64,000 nucleotides of DNA, taken from the NCBI GenBank assembly GCA_963700495.1, contig CAVOXT010000006.1, positions 124,001 to 188,000 on the forward strand. The letters are read 5' to 3'. The notes under the pieces are model-generated. The model had not been told where the DNA came from, did no database searches, and saw nothing but the letters and a program-made list of their open reading frames with translations. Source of the DNA: JACCTU01 sp963700495 (GTDB lineage Bacteria > Actinomycetota > Thermoleophilia > Gaiellales > Gaiellaceae). A program made the translations under genes and the position numbers. Shown piece after piece: positions 41,901 to 50,872 of the stretch (position 1 is the stretch's first letter; each line of letters begins with the position of its first letter).

Positions 41901-43582
41901 CAGTACTTCCGCTCCTCGGGTTGCCAGCGCGTCATGCGCACCTCCTTGTAGGAGAGCTCGGGGCCGCCGTCCACCCAGCGGGAGATGGAGTGCTTGAGGA
42001 AGTTCTCGTCGTCGCGTGTGGGGAAGTCGTGCGGCCGCGAGTGCGCGCCGCGCGACTCCTTGCGGGCGAGTCCCGCCTGCAGCATCGTCGCTGCGAGGTC
42101 GAGCATGTAGCCGAGCTCGATCGCCTGCGTCAGGTCGCTGTTGAAGACCGTCCCCTTGTCCTCGACGTAGACGTTCGGGTACCGCTCGCGCAGGCCGTCG
42201 ATGATCTCGATCTGGCGCGCCATCTTTCCTTCCTCGCGGAAGACGCCGAAGTTCTCGAGCATCGACACTCCCAGCTCGTCGCGGATCTTCCACGGGCGCT
42301 CGCCGTCGCGTTTATCGAGCAGCCGGTTGAGCTCGCGTTCGGCATCGCGCTCGGCCGCTTCGGGCACCTCGACCGTCGTGTTGGAGAGCGCCCACTCCGC
42401 GGCGGCGGTGCCGGAGCGCCGGCCGAACGTGATCGTCTCCATCAGCGAGTTGCCGCCGAGTCGGTTCGCGCCGTGCACGGAGACACAGGCGGCCTCGCCG
42501 GCCGCGTAGAGGCCGGTGAGCTCCGTCAGGCCGTCCGTGTCCGTCTCAACGCCTCCCATGTGGTAATGCGCGCCCGGCCGGACGGGGATCGGCTCGTAGA
42601 TCGGGTCGACGCCGGCGTAGACCATCGCGAGCTCGCGGGAGCCGGGCAGCCGCTCGAGGATCCGCTCGGCGCCGAGTTGTGTCAGGTCGAGCAGGACCGA
42701 GCCGTTCACTCCGCGGCCCTCGTCGATCTCGGTCTGCTCGGACCTCGAGACGACGTCGCGCGACGCGAGATCCTTCGCGGTCGGCGCGTAGCGCTCCATG
42801 AAGCGCTCACCCTCGGAGTTGCGCAGGATGCCACCCTCGCCGCGGCAGCCCTCGGTGATCAGGATTCCGCTCGGGTACATCGTCGTCGGGTGGAACTGCA
42901 TGAACTCCATGTCCTTCAGCGGGATCCCTGCGCGCAGCGCCATCGCCATCCCGTCGCCGGTGCAGGCGTACGCGTTCGTCGTGGCGCGGTAGAGGCGACC
43001 GGCGCCGCCGGTGGCAAGGACGACCGTCTTGCCGCCGAGCACCTTCAGGCCCCCGTTCAGGAGGTCCCAGCAGATGACGCCCTGGCAGCGGTCGTCGTTG
43101 ACCACGAGCTGCCAGGCGAAGTACTCCTCGTAGACCTTGATGTCGCGCTTCACGACCTGCTCGTAGAGCACCTGGATCAGCACGTGGCCGGTGATGTCGG
43201 CCGCGAAGACCGTCCGCGGCGACCCGGCCGCGCCGAACGGCCGCTGCGCGAGCCTCCCCTCGTCATCGCGCGAGAAGACCGCGCCCCAGTGCTCGAGCTC
43301 GTAGATGTCCCCCGGCGCCTCGCGCGTGAAGACCTCGATCGAGTCCTGGTCGCCGAGGTAGTCCGAGCCCTTGACCGTGTCGAAAGCGTGGATCTCGGGG
43401 TTGTCCTCGCCCGCGTTCCCGAGCGCCGCGTTGATCCCGCCCTCGGCGGCGCCGGAGTGGCTCCGCGTCGGGTGGAGCTTCGAGATCATCGCGACGTCGG
43501 CGCCCGCGTCATGAGCGGCAATGGCCGCCCGCATGCCTGCGCAGCCCGCGCCGACGACGAGCACGTCGTGCTTCGCGTCCAC
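41900..43582 (-). CDS. sdhA: Succinate dehydrogenase/fumarate reductase flavoprotein subunit
   Basis: A 560-residue flavoprotein. FAD-binding GAGCAGMRAAIAAHDAG lies at the N-terminus; the covalent-FAD His is in RSHSGAAEGGINAAL. Catalytic-region blocks include FHPTTMYPSGILITEGCRGEGG, the Arg motif in SRSEQTEIDEGRG, and GLYAAGEAACVSVHGANRLGGNSL. It starts at a GTG (43580-43582) and diverges from pckA. It oxidises succinate to fumarate in the TCA cycle. Confidence 0.93.
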   Translation of the reverse strand: MDAKHDVLVVGAGCAGMRAAIAAHDAGADVAMISKLHPTRSHSGAAEGGINAALGNAGEDNPEIHAFDTVKGSDYLGDQDSIEVFTREAPGDIYELEHWGAVFSRDDEGRLAQRPFGAAGSPRTVFAADITGHVLIQVLYEQVVKRDIKVYEEYFAWQLVVNDDRCQGVICWDLLNGGLKVLGGKTVVLATGGAGRLYRATTNAYACTGDGMAMALRAGIPLKDMEFMQFHPTTMYPSGILITEGCRGEGGILRNSEGERFMERYAPTAKDLASRDVVSRSEQTEIDEGRGVNGSVLLDLTQLGAERILERLPGSRELAMVYAGVDPIYEPIPVRPGAHYHMGGVETDTDGLTELTGLYAAGEAACVSVHGANRLGGNSLMETITFGRRSGTAAAEWALSNTTVEVPEAAERDAERELNRLLDKRDGERPWKIRDELGVSMLENFGVFREEGKMARQIEIIDGLRERYPNVYVEDKGTVFNSDLTQAIELGYMLDLAATMLQAGLARKESRGAHSRPHDFPTRDDENFLKHSISRWVDGGPELSYKEVRMTRWQPEERKY

Positions 43583-43627
43583 TGCGTCGGAAGGTATCGG
43601 ATCGAGGCTTTCGAGGGCCTCGTATCG

Positions 43628-43655
43628 TTAGCCGCGAGGTGCGCCGGGATAAGAT
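43628..43655 (+). promoter_or_regulatory. Candidate promoter of pckA
   Basis: TTAGCC (43628-43633) and TAAGAT (43650-43655) are 16 bp apart, and the latter ends 35 nt before the GTG of pckA. This is a weak sigma70-type match in the 108-bp divergent region shared with sdhA. Confidence 0.3.
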
Positions 43656-43690
43656 CAGTCCGCCCCGGCGAGCGACAGAAGGAGAGACGC

Positions 43691-45229
43691 GTGGCGAAGA
43701 TGGCGTTCCGGCTGCCCCCGGCTGCCTCGGTGATCGACAACCCGAGCCCCGAGGAGGCGAAGGAGCTCTCCGCCCGCATGCCGAACGCGCGCTGGACCCG
43801 CTTCGGGAACCTCAACGTCTCGACCGAGGTCGTGAACCGGTCGAAGCGCTCGACCTTCCTCGTCACGGACGAGCCGGACGGGCAGAACCAGTCGATCACG
43901 CGCGAGGAGGGGCTCAAGTGGGCCGAGTTCCAGGACGCGTACGTGCGTGAGCGCGAGATGGTCGTGATCGACGGCTACATCGGCATCGACCCGGACTTCC
44001 GCACGCCGGCACGCCTGTACGTCGAGGCCGCGAACGCGAACATCGCCGCGATGCAGCAGCAGCTCTTCTTCGGCCGGGACGACGCTGACTTCGACCCCGA
44101 GCTGACGGTGATCTACACGCCGAACCTCGAGGCGGAAGGCTTCCCCGACGACCGCCTGATCGCAGTCGACCTCGAGCAGGGCGTCACGCGCGTCTTCAAC
44201 TCGGACTACTTCGGCGAGTCGAAGAAGGGCGGGCTTCGCATGTGGAACAAGCTCGTCTACGACCGAGGCGGCCTACCGCTGCACGCCGGCTGCAAGATCA
44301 TCCCGACCGACCGGGGCGAGCGCGTCGGCATGATCGTCGGCCTCTCGGGCACCGGGAAGACGACCACGACCTTCACGCGTCAGAACGGGTCGCTCCCCGT
44401 CCAGGACGACTTCGTCGCGTGGATGCCGAACGGCCACGTGTACGTGACCGAGAACGGCTGCTTCGCGAAGACGTTCGGGCTCAACCCCGACGACGAGCCG
44501 GCGATCTACGGCGCGGTCACGCAGCCCGACTCATACCTCGAGAACGTGTCGCAACAAGGAGACGACGTCGACTTCTATGACACGTCGTACACCCAGAACG
44601 GCCGGGCGACGTTCGCGTTCCGCGTGATCGAGGCGGCGGCTGAGCGCGCGATCGACGATGCGCACTTCCTGCTGATCCTGAACCGCAACGAGAACATCAT
44701 CCCCGCCGTCGCGAAGCTCGAAGGGCCGCAGGCAGCGGCCTTCTTCATGCTCGGCGAGACGCAGGGCACGAGCGCGGGCGGTGCGGACGAGGCCGGGAAG
44801 TTCCTGCGGGTCCCGGGCACGAACCCGTTCTTCCCGATGCCGCACGACCTCCAGGGCAACCGTTTCCTCGAGCTGCTCGAGCTGCACCCGCTCGAGGTGT
44901 ACCTGATGAACACCGGAAGGGTCGGCGGGCCGGAGGACGACGAGCGCTCGGCGAAGGTGAAGATCAGGCACTCGTCCGCGATCGTGAAGGGAATCGCCGA
45001 AGGGACGATCGAGTGGGAGGAGGATCCCGACTTCCACTACCTCGTCGCCGCCCGCGTCCCGGGCATCGACGAGGCAGACGTCGGCGTTCTGCAGCCGCGG
45101 CGCCTCTATGAGGCGACCGGTCGCGCGGAGGACTACAGGGCGCTCGCAGAGCGGTTCAAGGCGGAGCGTGCCGAGTTCCTGCGGAAGTTCCCGAGCCTCT
45201 CCGACGAGATCGTCGCGGCCGTCGGTTAG
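43691..45229 (+). CDS. pckA: Phosphoenolpyruvate carboxykinase (ATP)
   Basis: A 512-residue enzyme converting oxaloacetate and ATP to phosphoenolpyruvate. The ATP type is shown by the P-loop VGLSGTGKTTTT near residue 215 and the kinase-2 region PVQDDFVAWMPNG, with NVSTEVVNRSKRSTF and MWNKLVYDRGGLPLHAGC as substrate-side blocks. The GTG has a GAAGGAGAG site. It is divergent from the sdh operon, a sensible pairing of TCA flux and gluconeogenesis. Confidence 0.92.
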   Translation: MAKMAFRLPPAASVIDNPSPEEAKELSARMPNARWTRFGNLNVSTEVVNRSKRSTFLVTDEPDGQNQSITREEGLKWAEFQDAYVREREMVVIDGYIGIDPDFRTPARLYVEAANANIAAMQQQLFFGRDDADFDPELTVIYTPNLEAEGFPDDRLIAVDLEQGVTRVFNSDYFGESKKGGLRMWNKLVYDRGGLPLHAGCKIIPTDRGERVGMIVGLSGTGKTTTTFTRQNGSLPVQDDFVAWMPNGHVYVTENGCFAKTFGLNPDDEPAIYGAVTQPDSYLENVSQQGDDVDFYDTSYTQNGRATFAFRVIEAAAERAIDDAHFLLILNRNENIIPAVAKLEGPQAAAFFMLGETQGTSAGGADEAGKFLRVPGTNPFFPMPHDLQGNRFLELLELHPLEVYLMNTGRVGGPEDDERSAKVKIRHSSAIVKGIAEGTIEWEEDPDFHYLVAARVPGIDEADVGVLQPRRLYEATGRAEDYRALAERFKAERAEFLRKFPSLSDEIVAAVG

Positions 45230-45267
45230 GGCTAATCCGCCTCGCGCTCAGCCTCGTAGTCCGGGGT

Positions 45268-45720
45268 GTGAAGCACACACTTCTCATCATTCCAGTGACT
45301 GCCGTGATTGCCCTGGCAGGCTGCGGCGGTGACGACTCGGGGGAGCAAGGTACGGCTGCCGCGGGTGAGACGGTCGACGTCTCGCTCGTCGACTTCGCGA
45401 TCGAGCCGAAGACGATCCACCTCGACGCGGCCGGCACCTACACATTCCACGCAACGAACAACGGCCAGGCTCAACACGCGCTCGAGATCGAAGGCGGCGA
45501 CGTCGGGGACGAGACCGACACCCTCAGCCCCGGCGACTCGGGCGACGTGACGGTCGCGCTCGCCGCGGGCGACTACGAGATCTACTGCCCGATCGACGGG
45601 CACCGCGCGCAGGGGATGGAAGGCGATCTCGTCGTCGGAAGCGCCGGCGGCGCGGGGGCGACGACGGAGGACGAGAGCGAGACGAGCACCGGGGGCGGCG
45701 CCGGCTACGGCTACCCGTGA
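45268..45720 (+). CDS. Plastocyanin-like cupredoxin lipoprotein
   Basis: A 150-residue exported lipoprotein: signal segment TLLIIPVTAVIALAGC with lipobox LAGC, then a cupredoxin fold of about 95 residues. Copper ligands are visible: His in QAQHALEIEG, then Cys and His in YCPIDGHRAQGMEG, with the Met ligand. A Gly/Ser/Thr-rich tail follows. It probably carries electrons outside the membrane. The start is a GTG 38 bp after pckA, and a strong bidirectional terminator follows. Confidence 0.82.
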   Translation: MKHTLLIIPVTAVIALAGCGGDDSGEQGTAAAGETVDVSLVDFAIEPKTIHLDAAGTYTFHATNNGQAQHALEIEGGDVGDETDTLSPGDSGDVTVALAAGDYEIYCPIDGHRAQGMEGDLVVGSAGGAGATTEDESETSTGGGAGYGYP

Positions 45721-45749
45721 GGCCGCTCGAGTGCTAGTAACACAGTTGC

Positions 45750-45784
45750 AAGGCGGGCGGCCCGGGCGGCGAGCCGCCCGCCTT
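45750..45784. terminator. Strong bidirectional rho-independent terminator
   Basis: AAGGCGGGCGGC (45750-45761) pairs fully with GCCGCCCGCCTT (45773-45784), flanked by A and T residues on either side. It lies between the convergent ends of the cupredoxin gene (45720) and the subtilase gene (45793). Confidence 0.85.
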
Positions 45785-45792
45785 TCCTCCGT

Positions 45793-46965
45793 CTAGTAGT
45801 TCGTGAAGAGCAGGTGCCGGTTGGTCGTGTTCGAGTTGAGCACGATGTTCTTCGTCGTGTTGTTGAAGAGTGCGGTGCGCACGGTTGCCGGCGACGCACC
45901 CGGGTTGCTCTGCAGATAGAGCGCGGCAACGCCTGTCGTGTGAGGCGTCGCCATGGACGTGCCGCTGATCGTGTTCGTCGCGGTGTTGCTCGTGTTCCAG
46001 GCCGACGTGATGCCGACACCCGGTGCGAACCAGTCGACGCAGTTGCCGTAGTTCGCCCAGGTCGCCTTCCGGTCGGAACTGTCCGTTGCGCTGACCGTCA
46101 TCGCCGCCGCCACCCGTGCGGGCGACTGATTGCAGGCGTTGACGGCCTGGCCGAAGGCATTCCCGTTGCCGGCCGCGATCGCGTAGCTGACACCGTCGTT
46201 GATCGACCTCTGCACCGCAGCGTCGAGCGCGCTGGACGCGCCGCCGCCGAGGCTCATGTTCGCGACGGCCGGCTCGCCGGCGGCATGGTTGCCGGTCACC
46301 CAGTCGATACCCGCGATCACGCCGGACGTCGTGCCACTGCCGCTGCAGTTGAGCACGCGAACGGCCACGAGGGTGACGCCCTTCGCGACGCCGTAGGTGC
46401 TGCCACCGACGGTTCCGGCAACGTGCGTACCGTGGCCGTTGCAGTCGTTGGCGGTGCCGCCGCTCGTGACGGCGTCAAACCCGACGATCGCCCGGCCTCC
46501 GAACTGCGTATGGGTTCGCCTGATACCTGTGTCGATGATGTACGCCTTCACGCCCGCACCGGTGTTGAGGTACGTGAACGAACCGGTGAGCGGGAGGTTG
46601 TGCTGGTCGCTGCGGTCGATCCCCCAGGTCGCACCGGTCTGCGTGGTGTCGGCTGTGATCTCCGCGTCCGGCTCGATGAACGCGATCCGCCGGTCCGAAG
46701 CGAGGCGAGCCGCGACCGACTGCGGCAGCGACACCGTGAACCCCCTGAGCACGTTCTCGTAGACGTACGACGGGCGAAGGCCGAACCGCCGTGCATACTC
46801 GTCGGCGACCGGGCCGGCTCTCGCCACGAACGCGTCGTCGAGGACGACGATGTACCTGTTCCAGCCCTCAGCTTCGGTGCGTGCCGATGCCGGCGACGCG
46901 AGCACGAGCAGCAGCACGGCCAGCGCGAGGATCGAGCCGGCGAAGTGTGGCTTCGTCAAGAGCAT
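45793..46965 (-). CDS. Secreted subtilisin-like serine protease (S8, proteinase K-type)
   Basis: A 390-residue secreted protease. The ATG at 46963-46965 has a GGGGGAG site and leads to a signal peptide (FAGSILALAVLLLVLASPASA). The inhibitor I9 propeptide spans about 30-105 (NRYIVVLDDAFVA, FTVSLPQSVAARLASDRRIAFIEPDAE). Catalytic residues are Asp in AYIIDTGIRRTHTQFGG, His in NGHGTHVAGTVGG and Ser in SGTSMATPHTTGVAALYL. Cys positions (NDCNGHGT, VLNCSGSG) match the proteinase K/thermitase branch. It presumably degrades extracellular protein after self-processing. Confidence 0.92.
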   Translation of the reverse strand: MLLTKPHFAGSILALAVLLLVLASPASARTEAEGWNRYIVVLDDAFVARAGPVADEYARRFGLRPSYVYENVLRGFTVSLPQSVAARLASDRRIAFIEPDAEITADTTQTGATWGIDRSDQHNLPLTGSFTYLNTGAGVKAYIIDTGIRRTHTQFGGRAIVGFDAVTSGGTANDCNGHGTHVAGTVGGSTYGVAKGVTLVAVRVLNCSGSGTTSGVIAGIDWVTGNHAAGEPAVANMSLGGGASSALDAAVQRSINDGVSYAIAAGNGNAFGQAVNACNQSPARVAAAMTVSATDSSDRKATWANYGNCVDWFAPGVGITSAWNTSNTATNTISGTSMATPHTTGVAALYLQSNPGASPATVRTALFNNTTKNIVLNSNTTNRHLLFTNY

Positions 46966-47096
46966 CTCCCCCTTGAGAAAGAAACGAACGAGACCTCGCC
47001 GCAAGCGATCGCCCGCCGGCACCACCCCCTCTCCGGAGCCTCGCCGTTCACGACGGCGCGGTTGACCCCGGACAGCGCGGGAGCTTAACGGTTCGG

Positions 47097-47115
47097 GTCT
47101 AGATCTGCCAGGACC
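47097..47115. repeat. 19-bp direct repeat, left copy
   Basis: GTCTAGATCTGCCAGGACC is repeated exactly at 48809-48827, where it is the end of the M29 aminopeptidase gene. The two copies bracket the beta-helix gene 47177-48673. Confidence 0.6.
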
Positions 47116-47119
47116 GGCC

Positions 47120-47156
47120 GAGGCGGGCGACCCGGACCTCGGTGGACGCCCGCCTC
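47120..47156 (-). terminator. Hairpin downstream of the 47177 beta-helix gene
   Basis: GAGGCGGGCG (47120-47129) pairs with CGCCCGCCTC (47147-47156), about 20 nt past the stop of the minus-strand gene. Confidence 0.65.
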
Positions 47157-47176
47157 TCGGTTCGCCGACATCAGTC

Positions 47177-48673
47177 TTACGGCGTCTGCGTGACCACCAC
47201 GTTGTTGCCTGTGACGGCGCCGCCCGTGTTGCCGGCGAGCGTCATCGTGGTCAGGTTCAGGACCCCTAGCCCCGGCAGCTGCTGGTCGGCGCGCACGCCG
47301 GCCCCGCCGTTGTTCGACGAGCTGCCGCGGCTCACCGTCGCAGTCAGGTTGCCGGTGCTGTTCTCGTCGAAGTCGATCCCGTGCCCGGTGTTGGCGTCGG
47401 TGGTCGTTCGATCGATGGTCGCGGCGAGGCTCCCGACGTCGTCCTCCCGGACGTTGATCCCGGCGAGACCGTTCCCGCTCGCGGTCGCCCGCTCGATGCT
47501 GGTCTGCAGGTCTCCGTTGCCCTGCTCGCGCACGTTGATGCCGCCGTTCAGGTTGTCGTTCGTCTGCGCGCCGCGCACGGTGGCGTTGATGCTGCCGTCG
47601 CCACGCTCCCGGATCTTGAGCCCGGCATCGCCGCCCGGGCCGTTCTCGTCGGCCTTGATGCCGACCACGGTGGTGATCAGGTCGCCGCCGCCCTCGACGT
47701 CGTCATCCTCCTCGAAGTCGACGCCTTCCTCGCGGTTCCCGCTCGCTTCGACAAGGATCAGATCGACCTTGAAGTCGCCGGCCGCGTTCTCGTTGAAATC
47801 CCACCCCTCCTCGAAGTTGTCGTTGGCCGAGCTCGCCACGACCTTCCCGATCAGGGCGCCTTCGTTCGACTCGTCCACGTCCATGCCGTCGTCGAGGTCG
47901 GCCTCCGTCACATCGAAGCTCCCGTTCCGGGTGATCTGGGTCGCCGACACGTTGAACACGGCATCGCCGATGCCTCGCTCGTCGAGCTCGATGCCGTCAG
48001 CACCGTTGTGGTCCACTCGGTCGAGGCTGATGACTGCGTTCAGGTCTCCGTTTCCGCCCTCGTTGACCCGAAGCCCGTCTCGGTCGAGCGCTCCGAAACC
48101 GTTGTCGGCAAAGCGCGAACCGATCACCCACACGTCGAGTGAGGCCTCCGATCCGTTCGGGTTGCTCGTGTCGACCGGGTCGACCTGATCGTTGATCAGG
48201 ACCCCATGGCCGTCGTTTCCGAGAATCTGCACGCCGACGAGGACCACCTTCTTGGTGCCGGTGGCATCAGCGGGCACCTGATACGTCAGCCCCTGCTGGG
48301 GCGCATTCCGGACGGTGAGGCCGGTGACTGAGAGATTTCCCCGCGTCTCGGCCAGGAATGCCTCTTCGGCTGCCGCGTCGAGCCCGCCGCCGTCGATCAC
48401 GGCGCCGCTGCCGAGGATGTCGAGAGACTGGCCGCCGTCGTAAGCGACCGGCTCCTTGAGCATGATCGGCCCCAGGCCCTTACGGAACTCGATCCGCGCG
48501 ATCGACGGGTCGCCGTTCGCCTTCTCGATCGCGGCCCGAAAGGAACCTGCGCCGCTGTCTTGCGAGTTCGTCACCCGCGCGACACTCTGGCCGCTCCCCG
48601 CAGCCGATGTCGTGCCCACGCCCAGGGCGACCACGACGGCCACCATCACAGTTACAGCAACAGTCCTCCGCAC
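47177..48673 (-). CDS. Secreted acidic right-handed beta-helix repeat protein
   Basis: A 498-residue protein. A GTG start (48671-48673) with an AAGGGGGA site is followed by a signal peptide (RRTVAVTVMVAVVVALGVGTTSA). The early NSQDSGAGSFRAAIEKANGD block is the CSLREAI-like start of many extracellular beta-helix proteins. From about residue 170 the chain repeats rungs such as GDLNAVISLDRVDHNGADGIELDE with many Asp/Glu-Asn turns, giving a strongly acidic stack that could bind calcium. No catalytic motif recognised. It is not closely similar to the four-member family at 9-28 kb. It is flanked by a 19-bp direct repeat. Confidence 0.8.
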   Translation of the reverse strand: MRRTVAVTVMVAVVVALGVGTTSAAGSGQSVARVTNSQDSGAGSFRAAIEKANGDPSIARIEFRKGLGPIMLKEPVAYDGGQSLDILGSGAVIDGGGLDAAAEEAFLAETRGNLSVTGLTVRNAPQQGLTYQVPADATGTKKVVLVGVQILGNDGHGVLINDQVDPVDTSNPNGSEASLDVWVIGSRFADNGFGALDRDGLRVNEGGNGDLNAVISLDRVDHNGADGIELDERGIGDAVFNVSATQITRNGSFDVTEADLDDGMDVDESNEGALIGKVVASSANDNFEEGWDFNENAAGDFKVDLILVEASGNREEGVDFEEDDDVEGGGDLITTVVGIKADENGPGGDAGLKIRERGDGSINATVRGAQTNDNLNGGINVREQGNGDLQTSIERATASGNGLAGINVREDDVGSLAATIDRTTTDANTGHGIDFDENSTGNLTATVSRGSSSNNGGAGVRADQQLPGLGVLNLTTMTLAGNTGGAVTGNNVVVTQTP

Positions 48674-48808
48674 GAAGTCCCCCTTGTTGTCTGATCCGAC
48701 CGCTGTCGCAATCCTCTCGAACGACCCGATCCCCGGGGGTCGCCCCGAGGTGGCAGATCGGTTAAGGAGTGGAGAGCGGAGGTGGGTTCAGCGAGATAGA
48801 CGGGTCGC

Positions 48809-48827
48809 GTCTAGATCTGCCAGGACC
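48809..48827. repeat. 19-bp direct repeat, right copy
   Basis: The exact partner of 47097-47115. Here the repeat contains the stop codon and last codons (G-S-W-Q-I) of the M29 aminopeptidase. Confidence 0.6.
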
Positions 48828-50010
48828 CGCCGACGAGCACGGGAACGCGTCCACCGTCACGGGTGATGCCCGTCACCGAGACGTCGTCGCTCCCGATCAT
48901 GAAGTCGAGGTGGAGCTCGCTGTGGTTGATCCGCTCCACGTCCTCAGCGCCGACGAGGCTCTCGTACGCACCCCCGAACGCAAGGTGGCTCGCGGCGTTC
49001 TCGTCGATCAGCGTGTCGTAGAAGACCGTGCCGAGCGGGCCGATCCGGCCCTCCCGGTCGACGAGCGCGACCTCCCCGAGCCGGCGCGCCCCTTCGTCCA
49101 CCGAGGTCCTGCCCTGGAGCGCCCGCCCACCCGTGTCGGCTTCCACCGAGACTGCCTGCCCCTGCTCGAAGCGGACTTCGATCCCGTCGATCAGCGTCCC
49201 GTCGCTCAGCACGAGCGGCCGCGTCGAGCGGACGACGCCTTCGGCCCGCTGCGGGTCCGGGGTCGTCGTCAGCTCCTCCGACGGCAGGTTGGCGACGAAG
49301 TCGACACCGCCTTTCGTGCGGTCGCGCGCGTTCTCGAACTTCGATGTCGGCAGCAGCCCGACCGTCAGGTCCGTGCCGGGGCCCTCGAAGTGGACCGCAT
49401 CCAGCCGCAGCTCCGTCAGCCGCTCGCCGACCGCCGCCGTCGTCGAGAAGCGCTCGCGCCAGGCCTCGACGGGATCGGCTTCGTCGAGGCGGCAGACGTG
49501 CGCGATCTCCTCCCAGAGGCGCGCCAGCGGATCGTCGTCTTCCGGGTGGACCTGCCGCGCCCAGCCCTCCGTCGGGCCGGGCAGCACGAGCCAGTTCACC
49601 CGGCCGCGGTTGATCACGTCGAAGCTCTCCTTGACGCGGGGCAGGAGGTCACGGCTCAGCCGCCCCGGGTCGAGATCGTCGAGGAGGCCCGGGTGCGCCG
49701 AGCCGGAGAGCGAGATTCGTGCGCCCTCGAGCTCGTCGACCGCGAGGACGCGCTGCGCGTACCACGATGGGACGTAGTCGAGGGTTTCCTCCTTCGCGAG
49801 CTGGACGCGTGCCCGCTTGATGAACGGATCGAAGTACTGCACGTCCACGAACCGCGCACTCCGCTCGTACGCATGTCGCGCGATCGCGCGTGCGAGGTCG
49901 TGCTGGCCGTACTCGGCGTTGACGAGCACGACCTGGTCGGGCTGCACGTTGACCGCGTACTCGACGGCGACACGCGCGAGACGGTCTTCGAGCTCTGCGA
50001 AGCGCTCCAT
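48811..50010 (-). CDS. M29-family aminopeptidase
   Basis: A 399-residue metallo-aminopeptidase of the thermophilic AmpS/aminopeptidase T family. Recognisable parts are the N-terminal NVQPDQVVLVNAEYGQHDLARAIARHAYERSARFVDV, NLPSEELTTTPDP, and the C-terminal metal-site region GAYESLVGAEDVERINHSELHLDFMIGSDDVSVTGI with the HxDFM motif. The length is normal for the family. It removes N-terminal residues in the cytoplasm. It diverges from the Xer genes with 37 bp between. Confidence 0.9.
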   Translation of the reverse strand: MERFAELEDRLARVAVEYAVNVQPDQVVLVNAEYGQHDLARAIARHAYERSARFVDVQYFDPFIKRARVQLAKEETLDYVPSWYAQRVLAVDELEGARISLSGSAHPGLLDDLDPGRLSRDLLPRVKESFDVINRGRVNWLVLPGPTEGWARQVHPEDDDPLARLWEEIAHVCRLDEADPVEAWRERFSTTAAVGERLTELRLDAVHFEGPGTDLTVGLLPTSKFENARDRTKGGVDFVANLPSEELTTTPDPQRAEGVVRSTRPLVLSDGTLIDGIEVRFEQGQAVSVEADTGGRALQGRTSVDEGARRLGEVALVDREGRIGPLGTVFYDTLIDENAASHLAFGGAYESLVGAEDVERINHSELHLDFMIGSDDVSVTGITRDGGRVPVLVGGSWQI

Positions 50011-50047
50011 GGGCAGGCGATCCTAGCGGGGCAGCGAACCAGCATGC

Positions 50048-50872
50048 ATGGACGCTCTCGAGCGCTTCCTTGCTTCGCCGTCCCTATCTGACGGGACCCG
50101 CCGCTCGTACCGATTCGACCTCGAGCCGTTCGTGGCGTGGCTCCGCGCCCGGGGTACGAAGCTCGAGCAGGTCGACTCGCGTGCGCTCGCGGAGTACGCG
50201 TCGGAGCTCGGACGCGACCGGCGACGCCTCGCGCCCGCCACGATCGCGCGGAAGCTCGCCGCGATCCGCTCCTTCCTGCGACACGCGCTCGGGGCGACGC
50301 ACGTTCCCGAAGGCTCGTTTGCCCCACGGCGGGCGCGCCGTCTCCCGACGATGCCTCGCGCGAGTGAGATCGAGGCGATGCTCGATGCCGCGACCGGCGA
50401 GGGGCCGCTTCCCCTTCGGAACCGCGCCCTGCTCGAGCTCGTCTACTCTGCCGGGCTCCGCTCTCGCGAGGCGGTCTCGCTCGACCTCGCAGACGTCGAC
50501 TTCGAGCAGGAACTCGTCCACGTGCACGGCAAGGGCGGCAAGGATCGCGTCGTGCCGCTGGGCGAGGAGGCCGCGTACCGGATCGCGCGCTATCTCCGCG
50601 ACGCGCGTCCGCAGCTCGTCCGCGGCGCCGAGGCGGCGCTCTTCGTCTCGGCGAACGGCCGGCGCCTCGACACGAGCACGCTTCGCCGCATCTGCCCGAA
50701 CCCGCACAAGCTCCGCCACGCCTTCGCCACGCACCTGCTCGAAGGCGGCGCCGACCTTCGCACCATTCAAGAACTCCTCGGCCATTCGTCCCTCTCGACG
50801 ACGCAGGTCTACAGCCACGTGGACGGAAAGCGCCTCCGCCGTGTCTACGACAGAGCCCATCCCAGATCCTGA
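50048..50872 (+). CDS. Tyrosine recombinase, XerC/XerD-like (first of a tandem pair)
   Basis: A 274-residue tyrosine recombinase. The SAM-like N-terminal domain spans about 1-85 (RRSYRFDLEPFVAWLRARG). Catalytic residues are Arg in SAGLRSREAVSLDL, Lys in HGKGGKDRVVPLG, H-x-x-R in PHKLRHAFATHLLEGGADLR, His in ELLGHSSLSTTQ and Tyr in VYSHV. Compared with the next gene and with XerC/D in general, about 18 residues are missing between DTSTLRRICP and NPHKLRH, but all catalytic residues remain. It overlaps the second recombinase by 32 bases. Chromosome dimer resolution with its partner is the likely role. Confidence 0.85.
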   Translation: MDALERFLASPSLSDGTRRSYRFDLEPFVAWLRARGTKLEQVDSRALAEYASELGRDRRRLAPATIARKLAAIRSFLRHALGATHVPEGSFAPRRARRLPTMPRASEIEAMLDAATGEGPLPLRNRALLELVYSAGLRSREAVSLDLADVDFEQELVHVHGKGGKDRVVPLGEEAAYRIARYLRDARPQLVRGAEAALFVSANGRRLDTSTLRRICPNPHKLRHAFATHLLEGGADLRTIQELLGHSSLSTTQVYSHVDGKRLRRVYDRAHPRS

